This document shows positions 43,559 through 51,957 of a stretch of DNA of 64,000 bases, piece after piece (the stretch's first letter is position 1; each line of letters opens with the position of its first letter). The translations under genes were made by a program, and so were the position numbers. The stretch covers positions 1 through 64,000 of the forward strand of contig JAXEIF010000029.1 in the NCBI GenBank assembly GCA_034120015.1. The letters run 5' to 3'. Below the pieces are notes generated by a model, which ran no database searches, was not told the DNA's origin, and saw only the letters and a program-made list of their open reading frames with translations. This DNA comes from CALXOJ01 sp034120015 (lineage in GTDB: Bacteria > Spirochaetota > Spirochaetia > JAFGXN01).

Positions 43559-44357
43559 AGCCCTTGCCGCCCCGTATCTGCTGTGGGTTGTATTGTTTAC
43601 CGTTATTCCCTGTTCTCTCGTTGTTTATTTTGCCTTTACAAATGAAAGCGGCGGTTTTACTTTTGCCAATTTTCGGGATGTGCCCTTTTACACACCCGTT
43701 TTCCTGAAATCGCTTTACCTTTCGCTGATTGCGACGGTCATCTGCTTCCTGATTGCCTATCCGCTGGGACTCATTTTAATGAAAGCCGATCTGAATGCGC
43801 AGCGGACGGTGATTATGCTGGTGATGCTGCCGATGTGGATGAATTTTCTGCTGCGCACCTACGCGTGGATGACCCTTCTCGAAAACGAAGGACTGATTAA
43901 TCATTTTCTGGAACTGTTCGGTATCGGTCCTTTTCGCATGATCAATACGCAGGGAGCGGTCGTACTCGGTATGGTGTACAATTATCTGCCGTTTATGATT
44001 CTGCCGATTTATTCTGTGATGGTGAAGATTAATCCGGCTTTAATTGAAGCGGCTCAGGATTTGGGCGCCGGCTCTCTGAAGGTGGTTTCGAAAATTATTT
44101 TTCCGCTTTCGATTCCCGGTGTTGTTTCCGGAATTATTATGGTCTTTGTTCCGTCCATCAGTACCTTTATCATTTCCCGGATGCTCGGCGGCGGGTCGAA
44201 TATGCTGATCGGAGACTTAATCGAAATGCAGTTTATCGGCAGCGTTTACAATCCGTATGTCGGGTCGGCCATTTCGCTGATTCTGATGGTTGTTGTTTTT
44301 ATCTGCATGGGAATTATCAACCGGTTCGGGGGCGAAAAGGAGGGAACGCTGTTATGA
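43545..44357 (+). CDS. potB: Spermidine/putrescine ABC transporter permease PotB
   Basis: A 270-aa inner-membrane permease with six helices. The ABC-coupling motif E-A-A-Q-D-L-G-A-G-S follows helix 4, and the length is usual for PotB. GGAGG lies just before the ATG, inside potA. The stop overlaps the potC start by 4 bp (ATGA). It forms the translocation pore with PotC. Confidence 0.93.
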   Translation: MTRVKALAAPYLLWVVLFTVIPCSLVVYFAFTNESGGFTFANFRDVPFYTPVFLKSLYLSLIATVICFLIAYPLGLILMKADLNAQRTVIMLVMLPMWMNFLLRTYAWMTLLENEGLINHFLELFGIGPFRMINTQGAVVLGMVYNYLPFMILPIYSVMVKINPALIEAAQDLGAGSLKVVSKIIFPLSIPGVVSGIIMVFVPSISTFIISRMLGGGSNMLIGDLIEMQFIGSVYNPYVGSAISLILMVVVFICMGIINRFGGEKEGTLL

Positions 44358-45163
44358 CCAAAACACGACGAACCGTTTCCCGTATTTATCTGGCGCTGAT
44401 TTTTCTGTTTCTGTATGCGCCGATTTTTGTCATGATTGCCTTTTCGTTTAATGATTCGAAATCGCGTGCCAACTGGACCGGTTTTACGTTTAAATGGTAT
44501 CGGGAACTCTTTCACAACGATTTGATTATGCAGTCGCTGTTCAATACTCTGCTGGTAGCGGTATGCGCATCTCTGCTGGCCACTTTAATCGGAACAATTG
44601 CCTGTTTCGGCATTGTCCGTATGCGCAAATATACCCGCAGAACGATCGAGAATTTGACTTATGTACCGATTATTAACCCGGAAATTGTCACCGGAGTGTC
44701 GCTGATGCTGCTGTTTGTCATCTTCAACCGCCTGTTCCGGTTTCCGTTCGGATTTGTTTCGGTTCTCTTTGCGCACGTCACTTTTTGTCTGCCGTATGTG
44801 ATTCTCAGTGTGCTGCCGAAAATGAGACAGGCCGATTACAGTCTGGTTGAAGCGGCACAGGATCTCGGCTGCACCCATTTGCAGGCGCTGCGCAAAGTTC
44901 TGGTTCCCGAAATTCTGCCCGGCATTATTACCGGCGCTCTGATATCGTTTACCTATTCACTGGACGATTTTGTCATTTCGTATTTTACAAACGGCAGTAC
45001 CTTTCAGACGCTTCCGATTACCATCTTTTCGATGACACGAAAAAAAGTGACACCGCAAATCAACGCGCTTTCGGCCATCATTTTTGTGATTGTACTGATT
45101 GTTCTGATTGCAATGAATATCAGCGAAGCCAAACAGCTGAAAAAAAATAAACCAAGGAGATAA
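44354..45163 (+). CDS. potC: Spermidine/putrescine ABC transporter permease PotC
   Basis: A 269-aa permease with six helices and the coupling loop E-A-A-Q-D-L-G-C-T. Family phrases M-I-A-F-S-F-N-D-S, W-T-G-F-T-F-K-W-Y and S-L-D-D-F-V-I-S-Y-F are all typical of PotC. The start ATG overlaps the potB stop. potD follows after 2 bp with AAGGAG in the gap region. Confidence 0.94.
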   Translation: MTKTRRTVSRIYLALIFLFLYAPIFVMIAFSFNDSKSRANWTGFTFKWYRELFHNDLIMQSLFNTLLVAVCASLLATLIGTIACFGIVRMRKYTRRTIENLTYVPIINPEIVTGVSLMLLFVIFNRLFRFPFGFVSVLFAHVTFCLPYVILSVLPKMRQADYSLVEAAQDLGCTHLQALRKVLVPEILPGIITGALISFTYSLDDFVISYFTNGSTFQTLPITIFSMTRKKVTPQINALSAIIFVIVLIVLIAMNISEAKQLKKNKPRR

Positions 45164-45165
45164 AA

Positions 45166-46209
45166 ATGAAAAGAGGGGTTTTACTTATGGCGGTTGCCGG
45201 CCTTCTGCTTGCCGGCTGTAAATCGGACAAAATTGTCATCAACGTGTACAACTGGGGCGAGTATATCTCGGACGGAACGGACGGAACGCTCAACGTAAAC
45301 AAAAAGTTTACGGAAGAGACCGGCATTAAAGTCAATTATACGACGTTTGCCAGTAACGAAGAAATGTATGCAAAGATTAAAAGCAATGCGGCCGATTACG
45401 ATGTCATTATTCCGTCCGATTATATGATCGGCAGAATGATTGAAGAGGGAATGCTGGAAAAACTGAATTTCGAAAATATTCCGAATGCTTCGAAAATCGA
45501 TCCCCGTTTTACAAAACGGGAGTTCGACCCGACAGGTGAGTATTCCGTACCGTACACATGGGGAACGGTCGGTATTATTTACAACACCAAAAAGGTGAAT
45601 GAACCGGTCGATTCGTGGAATATTCTGTGGGATAAAAAATATGCGGACAATATTCTGATGTTCAACAACTCCCGCGATGCGTTTGCCATCGCCTGCAAAA
45701 AACTGGGCTATTCTCTGAACACCACTAAAAAAGAAGAGCTTTTGGCAGCGGCCGAAGAACTGAAGGCCCAGAAAGAGGTGATTCAGGCTTACGTGATGGA
45801 TGAAATTTTCGACAAGATGCAGAACGGCGAAGCGGCGCTGGCACCTTATTATGCCGGGGATGCGATTACGATGATTGACGGTAATCCCGACCTGGCCTTC
45901 TCCGTTCCGAAAGAAGGTTCGAATGTTTTTATCGATGCGATGTGCATTCCGAAGGGAGCTAAAAATAAGGAAGCTGCCGAAAAGTACATCGATTTTCTGT
46001 GCCGGACCGATATAGCCAAAGCCAATATCGAATTCCTCGGTTATTCGACGCCGCAAACCGAAGTGCTGGAACAGCTGGATGAAGAGGTTCGCAACAACCC
46101 GATTATTTATCCGCCGCAGGAAGTTCTTGACCGGTGCGAAACCATGCTGAGCCTTCCGCGTGAAGCCGCCCAGGAAATGGAAAATCTTTGGATTCGCGTT
46201 AAATTATAA
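45166..46209 (+). CDS. potD: Spermidine/putrescine-binding lipoprotein PotD
   Basis: The 347-aa substrate-binding protein of the importer. A lipoprotein signal ends L-L-L-A-G-C18, so it is membrane-tethered rather than a free periplasmic protein as in E. coli. The family opening V-Y-N-W-G-E-Y-I-S, the D-V-I-I-P-S-D-Y strand, the hinge V-P-Y-T-W-G-T-V-G-I and the ligand residues near P-Y-Y-A-G-D-A are present. AAGGAG precedes the ATG, and a strong terminator follows the stop. Confidence 0.95.
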   Translation: MKRGVLLMAVAGLLLAGCKSDKIVINVYNWGEYISDGTDGTLNVNKKFTEETGIKVNYTTFASNEEMYAKIKSNAADYDVIIPSDYMIGRMIEEGMLEKLNFENIPNASKIDPRFTKREFDPTGEYSVPYTWGTVGIIYNTKKVNEPVDSWNILWDKKYADNILMFNNSRDAFAIACKKLGYSLNTTKKEELLAAAEELKAQKEVIQAYVMDEIFDKMQNGEAALAPYYAGDAITMIDGNPDLAFSVPKEGSNVFIDAMCIPKGAKNKEAAEKYIDFLCRTDIAKANIEFLGYSTPQTEVLEQLDEEVRNNPIIYPPQEVLDRCETMLSLPREAAQEMENLWIRVKL

Positions 46210-46211
46210 TG

Positions 46212-46237
46212 AAAAAGCCGCTTCGGCGGCTTTTTTT
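46212..46237 (+). terminator. Rho-independent terminator of potABCD
   Basis: Stem AAAAAGCCGC / GCGGCTTTTT with TTCG loop and a T run. Confidence 0.92.
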
Positions 46238-46238
46238 G

Positions 46239-46267
46239 TTGATAAAATGAATAATTGGGTTTAATAT
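46239..46267 (+). promoter_or_regulatory. Promoter of lipoprotein triplet
   Basis: TTGATA (46239-46244), 17-nt spacer, TAATAT (46262-46267), then a leader with AAAGGAG before ATG 46301. The -35 abuts the pot terminator. Confidence 0.6.
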
Positions 46268-46300
46268 AAAGAATATCCCTAAAATAAAGGAGCGAGAAAA

Positions 46301-46936
46301 ATGAAAAAGATTTTAATGCTTTTGACTGTGTCGATGTTTATGTTTTCCTGTTCGGGGTTCGGAGGAGAGAAAATCAAAAGCGACGATACCCGAAGTCTGA
46401 TTCTGCAGGCGATGCTGTTGTGTCAGAGAACAATGGAGGGGCAGCTTCAGGATGCCATGTATGAAAAGGATTATGTCTTTGCGAATAATACGGCAACCAT
46501 GAATGTTAAATTTTCGACATCCTGCGGACTGAAAACAACGGAAAGAACAGCGTATGAAGTGACTCTGGATAAATGGAGTATTGATGCTCCGCTGTCCCTG
46601 ACAACGGGTGATTTGGAAAAAGGAACGACCACGAGCTGCAAAGTTACCGTCAGCGGAGACCTGAAAGGAGCGGAGGAAATCTCGAAATGGGCTTCATCCG
46701 CAAGTGCAGCGGTGATGCGCAAATGGATTTTCGAGAATGATGATTCGGACGGTTTGACGCTGACAATTTACAACAATGATACGAAAAAGAATGTTTACAG
46801 CGGATCGGTTTTTATCGCTACCGAAGTTACGGCCTCCGTCGGTTCTATCGGCGGTAATTTCAAATATCAGGCACGCATCAACAGCGCCGTATACGAAGCA
46901 CCCGTCAAAATCTGGAGAGATTCTTACGCTCCGTAA
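46301..46936 (+). CDS. Lipoprotein of a paralogous family (member 1)
   Basis: A 211-aa lipoprotein (signal ending M-F-S-C17) in a set of four in this window that share a C-x-G-F/V-G-G-D/E box at the mature N-terminus. A central S-T-S-C-G-L and a late S-D-G-L-x-L-x-I strand motif are also shared. Predicted as a beta-rich domain on a helical lead. No known family is recognised. It is closest to the next gene (matching Q-A/S-L, A-M-Y-E, F/Y-S-T-S-C-G-L). AAAGGAG precedes the ATG. It is the first of three genes 30 and 49 bp apart. Confidence 0.78.
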   Translation: MKKILMLLTVSMFMFSCSGFGGEKIKSDDTRSLILQAMLLCQRTMEGQLQDAMYEKDYVFANNTATMNVKFSTSCGLKTTERTAYEVTLDKWSIDAPLSLTTGDLEKGTTTSCKVTVSGDLKGAEEISKWASSASAAVMRKWIFENDDSDGLTLTIYNNDTKKNVYSGSVFIATEVTASVGSIGGNFKYQARINSAVYEAPVKIWRDSYAP

Positions 46937-46966
46937 GAATCTCCGGATCGGATAAGGAGAGACAGC

Positions 46967-47632
46967 ATGATTCAAAAAATCATGAAAACAGCCGGTGTGT
47001 TATTTTTGACTGCCTTTGCAGCTGTTTCCTGTACGGGAGTCGGCGGAGATGAAATTACGGACGGAAACAGCAAAAGCATCGTTCTGCAAAGTCTGCAGGC
47101 GGCGCATAATGCCATCTGTTCCGAATTTTCATCGGCGATGTACGAGGAAAATTATCCTCTGGATAAAACCGGATCGGTTCTGAATCTGAAATATTCGACA
47201 TCCTGCGGTCTGACGGTTTCCGAAAAAATTGCCTACGAAGCCGACCTTGAAAAGTGGGAGATTTCGGCAGGAATTTATCCCTCTGAAAACAAAACAGCCG
47301 TGACCGATTTGAAAATATGTAAAATTGTTATCAGCGGTAACATGAAAGGCTATGTCGAAGTCAAAAAGTGGGCTTCTTCTGCCGACAGATCGGAAATTGA
47401 TAAAACAGGATTTTCACATCGGGATTCTGACGGTCTTCAGCTGACAGTGATTGAAACGCTGACCGAAAAAGTGTTGTGGTCGGGGACGGTTTTTCCTGCC
47501 GCGGATATTTCCGCAACAGGAGGAACGACGGGGGGAAACTTCGAGACAGAATTTAAAGTCAACGGCGATGATTACGAAGGAAATTCCGAAATATGGGAGA
47601 ATTTCTGGAAAAGTTTTGTAAAGGTTTTTTAG
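46967..47632 (+). CDS. Lipoprotein of a paralogous family (member 2)
   Basis: A 221-aa paralogue of member 1. Signal ends A-V-S-C22, followed by T-G-V-G-G-D-E. The shared stretch S-A-M-Y-E-E-N-Y and Y-S-T-S-C-G-L-T align closely with member 1, and R-D-S-D-G-L-Q-L-T-V is the late motif. It ends in W-K-S-F-V-K-V-F, a basic aromatic tail absent from the others. AAGGAG lies before the ATG. Envelope location; function unknown. Confidence 0.78.
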   Translation: MIQKIMKTAGVLFLTAFAAVSCTGVGGDEITDGNSKSIVLQSLQAAHNAICSEFSSAMYEENYPLDKTGSVLNLKYSTSCGLTVSEKIAYEADLEKWEISAGIYPSENKTAVTDLKICKIVISGNMKGYVEVKKWASSADRSEIDKTGFSHRDSDGLQLTVIETLTEKVLWSGTVFPAADISATGGTTGGNFETEFKVNGDDYEGNSEIWENFWKSFVKVF

Positions 47633-47681
47633 AAGAAAACATTACGGCTCACAGTCCGATTTTCCGAAAGGAGGATGTTTT

Positions 47682-48341
47682 ATGAAACGAATTTTAACGG
47701 CAGGTCTGATTTCCGTGTTGTTTTCGGTTCTTGTCTTATCGTGTGCCGGAGTCGGCGGGGAAAAGTTGACTGATGAACAAAAAGAAATTGTTCTTCGCTC
47801 TTTATTGGGATCGACGGATTTCGGTGCTACGTACGTAAACGAAGCTTTGACCGGCGTTGATTCACGGGCTGTAATTGCCGGTGAAAAAGGAGTTGCTATT
47901 GATGACAACGGATCGACGGTCGATTATAAAACCGGCTATTCGTGCGGAGCGGTTGTAACGCTTTCGGTTCTGATGAAAGCACATCTTGTCAATTTATCTT
48001 CACCGGTCATTCTTCGCCCGGATGGGAACGATGCTGTGCCCGTACAATGTACGGCGGTAACAACCGGTAATTTCGAAATGAAATTTGTGACAAAAGTATT
48101 CGCTACCGGATCCGAAAATGCAAGTATACATTTCCGTGTCGCGAACAGTGATTCCGACGGACTGAAACTGAAAGTGACACGTGACGACACCGGAGAGGTT
48201 GTTTTCAACGCTCCTGTTTTTCTGCTGTTTGAAACAACTTATGCCGCAGACAGCGATGCTCTTTCTGCCGATGTTCTCTGTAAGATTAACGGAGAAAAAT
48301 ACGATGAGGAATGGATTTACGATTGGGATTTTGAATTCTAA
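47682..48341 (+). CDS. Lipoprotein of a paralogous family (member 3)
   Basis: A 219-aa, more divergent paralogue. Signal ends V-L-S-C21, then A-G-V-G-G-E-K-L-T-D-E-Q. Mid-region Y-S-C-G-A-V and the motif S-D-G-L-K-L-K-V follow. A helical N-terminal segment (E-I-V-L-R-S-L-L-G) parallels members 1 and 2. It contains an R-A-V-I stretch near residue 65, similar to the R-G-I found in member 4. AAAGGAGG precedes the ATG. A bidirectional terminator separates it from the convergent isomerase gene. Confidence 0.76.
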   Translation: MKRILTAGLISVLFSVLVLSCAGVGGEKLTDEQKEIVLRSLLGSTDFGATYVNEALTGVDSRAVIAGEKGVAIDDNGSTVDYKTGYSCGAVVTLSVLMKAHLVNLSSPVILRPDGNDAVPVQCTAVTTGNFEMKFVTKVFATGSENASIHFRVANSDSDGLKLKVTRDDTGEVVFNAPVFLLFETTYAADSDALSADVLCKINGEKYDEEWIYDWDFEF

Positions 48342-48349
48342 GACAAAGT

Positions 48350-48380
48350 AAAAAAGGGAAGCCCCGCTTCCCTTTTTTTG
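48350..48380. terminator. Bidirectional Rho-independent terminator
   Basis: AAAAAGGGAAG / CTTCCCTTTTT stem with a short GC loop, flanked by A and T runs; serves the lipoprotein triplet (+) and the isomerase gene (-). Confidence 0.88.
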
Positions 48381-48391
48381 TACCGGATGGA

Positions 48392-49438
48392 TTATTGACC
48401 GATCTTTAAAACTTCGATTTCAAAAACAAGCCATGCGTTCGGAGGAATGGGACCGGCACCGCGGCTGCCGTAGGCCATATCGGGAGGCAGCAGCACTTTA
48501 CGTTTTTCGCCTTTGCGCATTTCTCCGACCATCTGATCCCAGCCTTTAATGACCTGTCCCGTACCGACCTGAAAAGAGAAGGGTCCGCGGCCGACGCTGC
48601 TGTCGAAGACCTGTCCGTCGGTCAGTTTTCCGGTATAGTGAACCGTGACCGTTTCGCCTTTTTTCGGACGGGGACCGTCGCCGGCTTTTTCGATGATGTA
48701 GCGGATACCATTGGCGGCTTCGATGGCCTTTCCGAAATCTTTACCGACCTGTGCCAGCATATTTTCGTTCATTTTCTCTTCGAAAACTTTACGCCGTTCC
48801 GGCAGAGAAAGGCGGTATTTGGTAAAGGCATCGTCGTCGATGATAAACTGAGAAGCCTCTTCACCGTTACGGACGATAATGACGCGTTTCATCTCGTCTC
48901 CCTGTTCGATACTTTTCACGACATCCATTCCTTCAATTACCTTTCCGAAAACGGTGTGAACATAATCGAGGTGGGGGGTTGCCGAAAGGGTAATAAAAAA
49001 CTGACTGCCGTTGGTGTTCGGTCCGCTGTTGGCCATCGAGAGAACGCCTTCGGAATCGTGTTTCAGTTCGTAGACAAATTCGTCTTTCAGTTTGTAGCCG
49101 GGACCGCCGGTGCCGTTTCCTTTCGGATCACCGCCCTGAATCACAAAGCCGTCGACAACACGGTGAAATGTCAGACCGTCATAAAACGGCTTTCCTTCGC
49201 GGTAAGTGGTCCGGATGGTTCCTTCGGCAAGACCGACAAAGTTGGCAACCGTCATCGGGGTTTGGTCAAAATAGAGCTGAAGAACGATATTTCCTTTTTC
49301 CGTAACAATGACTGCATATAAACCGTCCGGTAAAGAAGCGTAGCGCTGCCGGATTGCTTCCGCTTCTCCGTCGGCACAGCCGCAAAGGGGCAGAATCAGA
49401 AAGAGCAACGTCGCGAGAATTTTTTTCGGTTTAAACAT
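48392..49438 (-). CDS. Lipoprotein cyclophilin-FKBP dual peptidyl-prolyl isomerase
   Basis: A 348-aa paralogue of the isomerase at 35064 with the same order: cyclophilin (about 38-200; F-H-R-V-V-D-G-F-V-I-Q-G-G, N-G-S-Q-F-F-I), linker helix, then FKBP (about 245-347; V-H-Y-T-G, F-D-S-S-V, V-I-K-G-W-D, A-Y-G). It differs by an N-terminal lipoprotein signal ending L-C-G-C21, so it should fold exported proteins at an envelope membrane. The FKBP part keeps more consensus residues than the cytosolic copy and is probably the more active domain. AAGGAG precedes the ATG. Confidence 0.94.
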   Translation of the reverse strand: MFKPKKILATLLFLILPLCGCADGEAEAIRQRYASLPDGLYAVIVTEKGNIVLQLYFDQTPMTVANFVGLAEGTIRTTYREGKPFYDGLTFHRVVDGFVIQGGDPKGNGTGGPGYKLKDEFVYELKHDSEGVLSMANSGPNTNGSQFFITLSATPHLDYVHTVFGKVIEGMDVVKSIEQGDEMKRVIIVRNGEEASQFIIDDDAFTKYRLSLPERRKVFEEKMNENMLAQVGKDFGKAIEAANGIRYIIEKAGDGPRPKKGETVTVHYTGKLTDGQVFDSSVGRGPFSFQVGTGQVIKGWDQMVGEMRKGEKRKVLLPPDMAYGSRGAGPIPPNAWLVFEIEVLKIGQ

Positions 49439-49456
49439 AAATTTCTCCTTAAGAAT

Positions 49457-49485
49457 ATAGTAACAATTTTAAAGAAAAGAATCAA
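49457..49485 (-). promoter_or_regulatory. Promoter of lipoprotein isomerase
   Basis: Minus strand TTGATT (49485-49480), 17-nt spacer, TACTAT (49462-49457). It overlaps the 3' end of the thioredoxin-like gene by a few bases. Confidence 0.6.
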
Positions 49486-49835
49486 TCATTCCGGTTTCGG
49501 AAGAAATCCAGGAAATCGTCCCGAAAAACGAAGTTGGAGTCGGCAAAACAGCGGCCGTTTTTGTAATAGCGGACATACGGAATCAGATCGTTTTTGAAAA
49601 CAGTCTCCTTGGCGTGCATGTATTCGTTTCCGCGCGGTTCGCGATTGTATTCGATAAAGAAAACCGCCGCTTCCGATTCGGGCAGATCCGCGAGATACCG
49701 CTTCATTGCCGTCCATTGAGGACACCAGTCCTGTGTCAAAACGACCGCTGTGTTCGAAGCGGCTTCGATGACATCCGCACCGAATTCTTTGTTTTTCAGA
49801 AAATAATCCATCTGATCGTCGGTTAATTTTTTCAT
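49482..49835 (-). CDS. Thioredoxin-like protein with single active-site Cys
   Basis: A 117-aa thioredoxin-fold protein. The active-site loop reads D-W-C-P-Q-W instead of W-C-x-x-C, so only one redox Cys remains, and there is Y-F-I/F-x-x-x-x-P with a cis-Pro-like I-P-Y-V-R-Y-Y-K-N-G. No signal peptide is present; it is cytoplasmic. A one-Cys enzyme could be a glutathionylation or monothiol factor, or no longer catalytic. I start at ATG 49835 because its ATGA overlaps the deoC stop and GGGAG lies upstream; two earlier in-frame ATGs exist. It is third in the deoA-deoC operon. Confidence 0.75.
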   Translation of the reverse strand: MKKLTDDQMDYFLKNKEFGADVIEAASNTAVVLTQDWCPQWTAMKRYLADLPESEAAVFFIEYNREPRGNEYMHAKETVFKNDLIPYVRYYKNGRCFADSNFVFRDDFLDFFRNRND

Positions 49836-50548
49836 TGACATTTCTCCCATTGCTGATATATAACGGTTCCGGCGCTGGTTCCCAATCGGGCAGCCCCGGC
49901 TTCGATCATCTGTTGTGCGGTTTTGTAATCGCGGATTCCGCCGGCGGCTTTGACAAAAACAGGTTTTCCCGTCATCGCCGCAAACTCATCGGCGATTTGT
50001 TTCATGAGACGGACATCTTCGACCGTTGCTCCGCCTTTGCCGAATCCGGTCGAGGTTTTGATGCAGTCCGCACCGCCTTCGAGAGCTGCCCGGCAGACTG
50101 CCGGTTTTTCGTCGTCGGAAAGCTCGCACATCTCCAGAATCACTTTTAAGATGACGGGTGAGGGCGCCGCTTTTCTGATGGCGGCAATCTCTTTGCGGAT
50201 ATCCTCGTAGCGGTGCTCTTTGGCCATTGCCAGAGAAATAACCGTATCAATTTCACCGGCCCCGTCGGCAACCGCTTTTTCGGTTTCGAAAACTTTGGTT
50301 TCCGTTGAAGAGGCGCCGAGCGGAAAGCCGGTGACCGCCGCCGTTTTGACCCCGCTACCGGAAAGAAGCCTTGCGGCTGTTCGGACAAACACAGGGTTAA
50401 TGCAGACAGCCGCAAAACCGCAGCGGACCGCTTCGGCGCACAGCTGCCCGATTTCGCTTTTGGTGGCGGATGCCTTTAAAAGCGTATGGTCGATAAAGGG
50501 CGCCGGGTTTCCGGCCGCCGCAGAGTGTAACGATTCCGTCGTTTTCAT
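49832..50548 (-). CDS. deoC: Deoxyribose-phosphate aldolase
   Basis: DeoC splits 2-deoxyribose-5-phosphate into acetaldehyde and glyceraldehyde-3-phosphate, completing deoxynucleoside breakdown. The 238-aa protein has the Schiff-base Lys K164 (C-I-K-T-S-T-G-F), the partner K200 (V-F-V-K-A-A-G-G-I) and D101 (G-E-I-D-T-V-I). GGAGG precedes ATG 50548; the frame remains open upstream into deoA but that part is out of register with any domain. The ATG overlaps the deoA stop (TAATG). High GC. Confidence 0.95.
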   Translation of the reverse strand: MKTTESLHSAAAGNPAPFIDHTLLKASATKSEIGQLCAEAVRCGFAAVCINPVFVRTAARLLSGSGVKTAAVTGFPLGASSTETKVFETEKAVADGAGEIDTVISLAMAKEHRYEDIRKEIAAIRKAAPSPVILKVILEMCELSDDEKPAVCRAALEGGADCIKTSTGFGKGGATVEDVRLMKQIADEFAAMTGKPVFVKAAGGIRDYKTAQQMIEAGAARLGTSAGTVIYQQWEKCQ

Positions 50549-51852
50549 TAAGATTCCTCCGTTTGATAAATCAGCGGCGGCGCCGAAACAGGCGCTTCGC
50601 CGACCGTCAGTGCCTTTTTCAGTCGGGCGGCCGCTTCGGGCAGTACGGCTTCGCGGGCGCTCATCAGTTCCGCTATCGGTTCGCCCTTTTCGATGCGGTC
50701 GCCGATTTTCTTCGACAGCACCAGCCCGGCTGCCGGATCGATGCCGTCCTCTTTGCGCAGACGGCCGGCGCCGAGCATCATCGCCGTGCGGCCGATTTCT
50801 TCCGTTTCGACAGCCGTCAGAAACCCCGCTTCGCCGGCGCACACCGTCAGCCGGTGAGCCGGCTGCGGCAGACGGGAAAGGTCGTCGATGATCCCCGCAT
50901 CGCCGCCCTGTGCGGTGATGACGGCCGCCAGCGTCCGGCAGGCGCGGCCGCTTTCCAACGCCGCCGCCGCGGCCTTTTGCGCCTCTTCGATTGAAGCGGC
51001 CTTCTGCGAGCGGAAAATCATTTCGGCAGCGATACGCAGCGACAGTTCCGTCAGGCGTCCGGGGGCGGCCGACCGTAAAACGCTCACCGCTTCCGCCACC
51101 TCGACAGCGTTGCCGACAGCCGTTCCGAGCGGCTGGTTCATATCGGTGACGAGGGCGGCCGTCCGCCTGCCGGCGAGGCGCCCGATACGGGTGAGGGCGA
51201 ACGCCAGTTTTTGCGCCTCTTCCGGCGTTTTCATAAATGCCCCGTTGCCGGTTTTGACATCGAGTACCAGAGCATCGGCTCCGCACGCCAGTTTTTTTGA
51301 CATGATACTGGAAGCAATCAGCGGAATCGAATCGACCGTTGCCGTGACATCCCGCAGCGCATAAAACTTCTTATCGGCCGGAGCCAGCTCTCCCGTCTGT
51401 CCGATAATCGAAAATCCGTATTTTTCGACCGTTGCAAAAAACTCCTTTTCGGAAAGCCGGGTGCGGAAGCCGGGAATCGATTCGAGTTTGTCGAGAGTGC
51501 CGCCGGTAAAACCGAGACCGCGGCCGCTCATTTTGGCAATACGGCAGCCGCACGCCGCCGCAACCGGCAGGGCAATGAGCGAAACCGTATCGGCCACTCC
51601 GCCGGTGGAATGTTTGTCGACGGTGACTCCCAACGGCGAAAGGTCGAGCGTATCGCCGGAAAGGCGCATCGCCTCCGTAAAAGCCGACAGCTCGTCGTCG
51701 TTCATGCCGTTGAACCAGACCGCCATGCAGAACGCCGCCGCCTGGTAATCGGCGACCGCACCGGAAAGGTAACCGTCCACCGTGTAGCGCAATTCGGCGG
51801 CCGAGAGCGGTCGGCCGTCCCGTTTCTTCTGAATGATTTCGACAATGTTCAT
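50548..51852 (-). CDS. deoA: Pyrimidine-nucleoside (thymidine) phosphorylase
   Basis: The enzyme splits thymidine or uridine with phosphate to free base and (deoxy)ribose-1-phosphate. The 434-aa protein has the family signature S-G-R-G-L-G-F-T-G-G-T-L-D-K-L, the phosphate loop K-H-S-T-G-G-V, D-V-K-T-G-N-G-A-F-M and the C-terminal domain with G-A-G-R. Whether it is thymidine-specific (DeoA) or broader (Pdp) is not clear. I begin at ATG 51852, not the TTG at 51888, because a good promoter ends 7 nt before it. Transcript probably deoA-deoC-thioredoxin-like. No deoD or deoB nearby. GC is well above the window average. Confidence 0.94.
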   Translation of the reverse strand: MNIVEIIQKKRDGRPLSAAELRYTVDGYLSGAVADYQAAAFCMAVWFNGMNDDELSAFTEAMRLSGDTLDLSPLGVTVDKHSTGGVADTVSLIALPVAAACGCRIAKMSGRGLGFTGGTLDKLESIPGFRTRLSEKEFFATVEKYGFSIIGQTGELAPADKKFYALRDVTATVDSIPLIASSIMSKKLACGADALVLDVKTGNGAFMKTPEEAQKLAFALTRIGRLAGRRTAALVTDMNQPLGTAVGNAVEVAEAVSVLRSAAPGRLTELSLRIAAEMIFRSQKAASIEEAQKAAAAALESGRACRTLAAVITAQGGDAGIIDDLSRLPQPAHRLTVCAGEAGFLTAVETEEIGRTAMMLGAGRLRKEDGIDPAAGLVLSKKIGDRIEKGEPIAELMSAREAVLPEAAARLKKALTVGEAPVSAPPLIYQTEES

Positions 51853-51859
51853 TGCTGTA

Positions 51860-51888
51860 ATTATAAAACGAAAGCGGGCGAAGGGCAA
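51860..51888 (-). promoter_or_regulatory. Promoter of deoA operon, leaderless type
   Basis: Minus strand TTGCCC (51888-51883), 17-nt spacer, TATAAT (51865-51860), then 7 nt to ATG 51852. Confidence 0.75.
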
Positions 51889-51899
51889 ACTTTTTTCTG

Positions 51900-51927
51900 T
51901 TGCCTTTCAAAAAGAAAATGATATAAT
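51900..51927 (+). promoter_or_regulatory. Promoter of leucine-rich repeat gene
   Basis: TTGCCT (51900-51905), 16-nt spacer, perfect TATAAT (51922-51927). A leader of about 23 nt with AGGAAAG precedes ATG 51958. It is divergent from the deoA promoter. Confidence 0.65.
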
Positions 51928-51957
51928 AAGAAACGGAAAATCCGGAACAGGAAAGAG

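Noticed and set aside
50549..51286. Extended 484-aa version of DeoC
   Set aside because: The extra part is an Arg/Gly-rich shadow of deoA; GGAGG and the TAATG overlap fix the start at 50548.
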